A DNA stretch of 23,015 nucleotides from an uncultured Oribacterium sp. (lineage in GTDB: Bacteria > Bacillota > Clostridia > Lachnospirales > Lachnospiraceae). The stretch is taken from the NCBI GenBank assembly GCA_937927445.1, contig CALAOB010000123.1, positions 1 through 23,015 of the forward strand, written 5' to 3'. The notes beneath the pieces are model-generated. The model saw only the letters and a list, made by a program, of their open reading frames with translations, had not been told where the DNA came from and searched no databases. Position 1 is the first letter of the stretch. Each line of letters starts with the position of its first letter. This document shows positions 22,662-23,015 of this stretch, one piece after another. A program made the position numbers and the translations under genes.

Positions 22662-22969
22662 TCAGTCGTCGAGTGCTTCGTTCAGCATCTCGGTTCCGGC
22701 GAGGACGAAGCGGACGCCGGCGATGATCGGGATCTCGGAGCCGTCGGCGCGGATCGCGGTGATGCGGTCGAGCTCGTCGTACGGGATCGTGATGTCGGTA
22801 TGCACGGCGAAGTAAGCCTTCTCCGGCTCTGTCTTCCGGAGGATCGAGCAGCTGTTGTCCTTTGCGACGAGCTCCTTGCCATCCGGATTATAGAGCTGCA
22901 TGTCCTCCATGAAGGAGTAGCAGGTGTCGCCGACCGCGAAGTGTGGGCCGGTCTTCTCTGCAATCAGAA
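22662..22969 (-). CDS. C-terminal part of an M29-like aminopeptidase, truncated by contig end
   Basis: The last 101 codons of a longer gene; the frame is open to 22969, where adapter sequence begins, so the 5' part is lost. The fragment reads GPHFAVGDTCYS near its start, then VHTDITIPYDEL, DGSEIPI and RFVLAGTEMLNEAL before the stop. This resembles the C-terminus of M29 (AmpS-type) metallo-aminopeptidases, where a His...Tyr pair and an HxD motif supply metal and catalytic residues; here H and Y of HFAVGDTCY and HTD. An internal ATG (22910) would give an 82-aa ORF, but the matching residues before it show it is not the real start. The family call is from memory and moderate. Confidence 0.6.
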
Positions 22970-23015
22970 CTGTCTCTTATACACATCTGACGCTGCCGAC
23001 GATCTACTCTGTGTA
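22970..23015. other. Illumina Nextera adapter read-through (not genomic)
   Basis: CTGTCTCTTATACACATCT (22970-22988) is the complement of the Tn5 mosaic end. GACGCTGCCGACGA (22989-23002) is the rest of the Nextera read-1 adapter. TCTACTCT (23003-23010) is the reverse complement of i5 index AGAGTAGA (N504 in the standard set, from memory). GTGTA (23011-23015) starts the P5 sequence. The genomic sequence therefore ends at about 22969. Confidence 0.98.

Noticed and set aside
22662..22910. Complete 82-aa small protein
   Set aside because: The frame continues upstream with conserved-looking residues to the adapter junction, so it is the end of a truncated longer gene.

Overview
This window is a GC-rich stretch, apparently one end of a draft contig, in which all 17 protein genes and all three tRNA genes lie on the minus strand. 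The organism is most likely an anaerobic member of the Clostridia, probably a high-GC Lachnospiraceae-type Firmicute. The reasons are a formate-lyase N-terminus starting MREEWRGFK, strong AGGAGG-type ribosome binding sites, TTGACA/TATAAT-type promoters, tRNAs without an encoded CCA end, and the gene content. This placement is inferred from family resemblance; no search was run.

Read in the direction of transcription (high to low coordinates), the window starts with 46 bases of Illumina Nextera adapter at the extreme end (22970-23015). This is an assembly artefact. It abuts the 3' part of a gene resembling an M29-type aminopeptidase, then dacA (a D-Ala-D-Ala carboxypeptidase with a membrane anchor and basic tail). 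A complete branched-chain amino acid ABC transporter operon follows, livK-livH-livM-livG-livF, with hairpins between livK and livH and a terminator after livF.

Next come dapF (lysine/peptidoglycan precursor), carA and carB (carbamoyl-phosphate synthase) and arcC (carbamate kinase), tightly spaced and ending at a strong terminator. Upstream of dapF, between its likely promoter and its start, sits a cloverleaf-like set of nested inverted repeats (15615-15740) that I cannot assign to any known element. A GT2 glycosyltransferase with its own promoter follows, then a tRNA-Val/tRNA-Met pair with promoter and terminator, a PAP2-family membrane phosphatase, a DUF5662 protein, an Rrf2-family Fe-S-type regulator and a tRNA-Arg.

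Between tRNA-Arg and pflB (4892-5088) lie a long bidirectional terminator, a two-copy palindromic repeat with a compensatory base change, and an inverted copy of the tRNA 3' end. The window ends with pflB and pflA (anaerobic pyruvate cleavage and its radical-SAM activase) and a HerA-like ATPase truncated by the window edge.

Most of the content is core metabolism: fermentation, amino acid uptake, lysine/cell-wall and pyrimidine/arginine precursors. No phage, insertion sequence, CRISPR array or defence system was found. The less ordinary material is in the intergenic structured repeats, the carbamate kinase in the car operon, and the tRNA-Arg.
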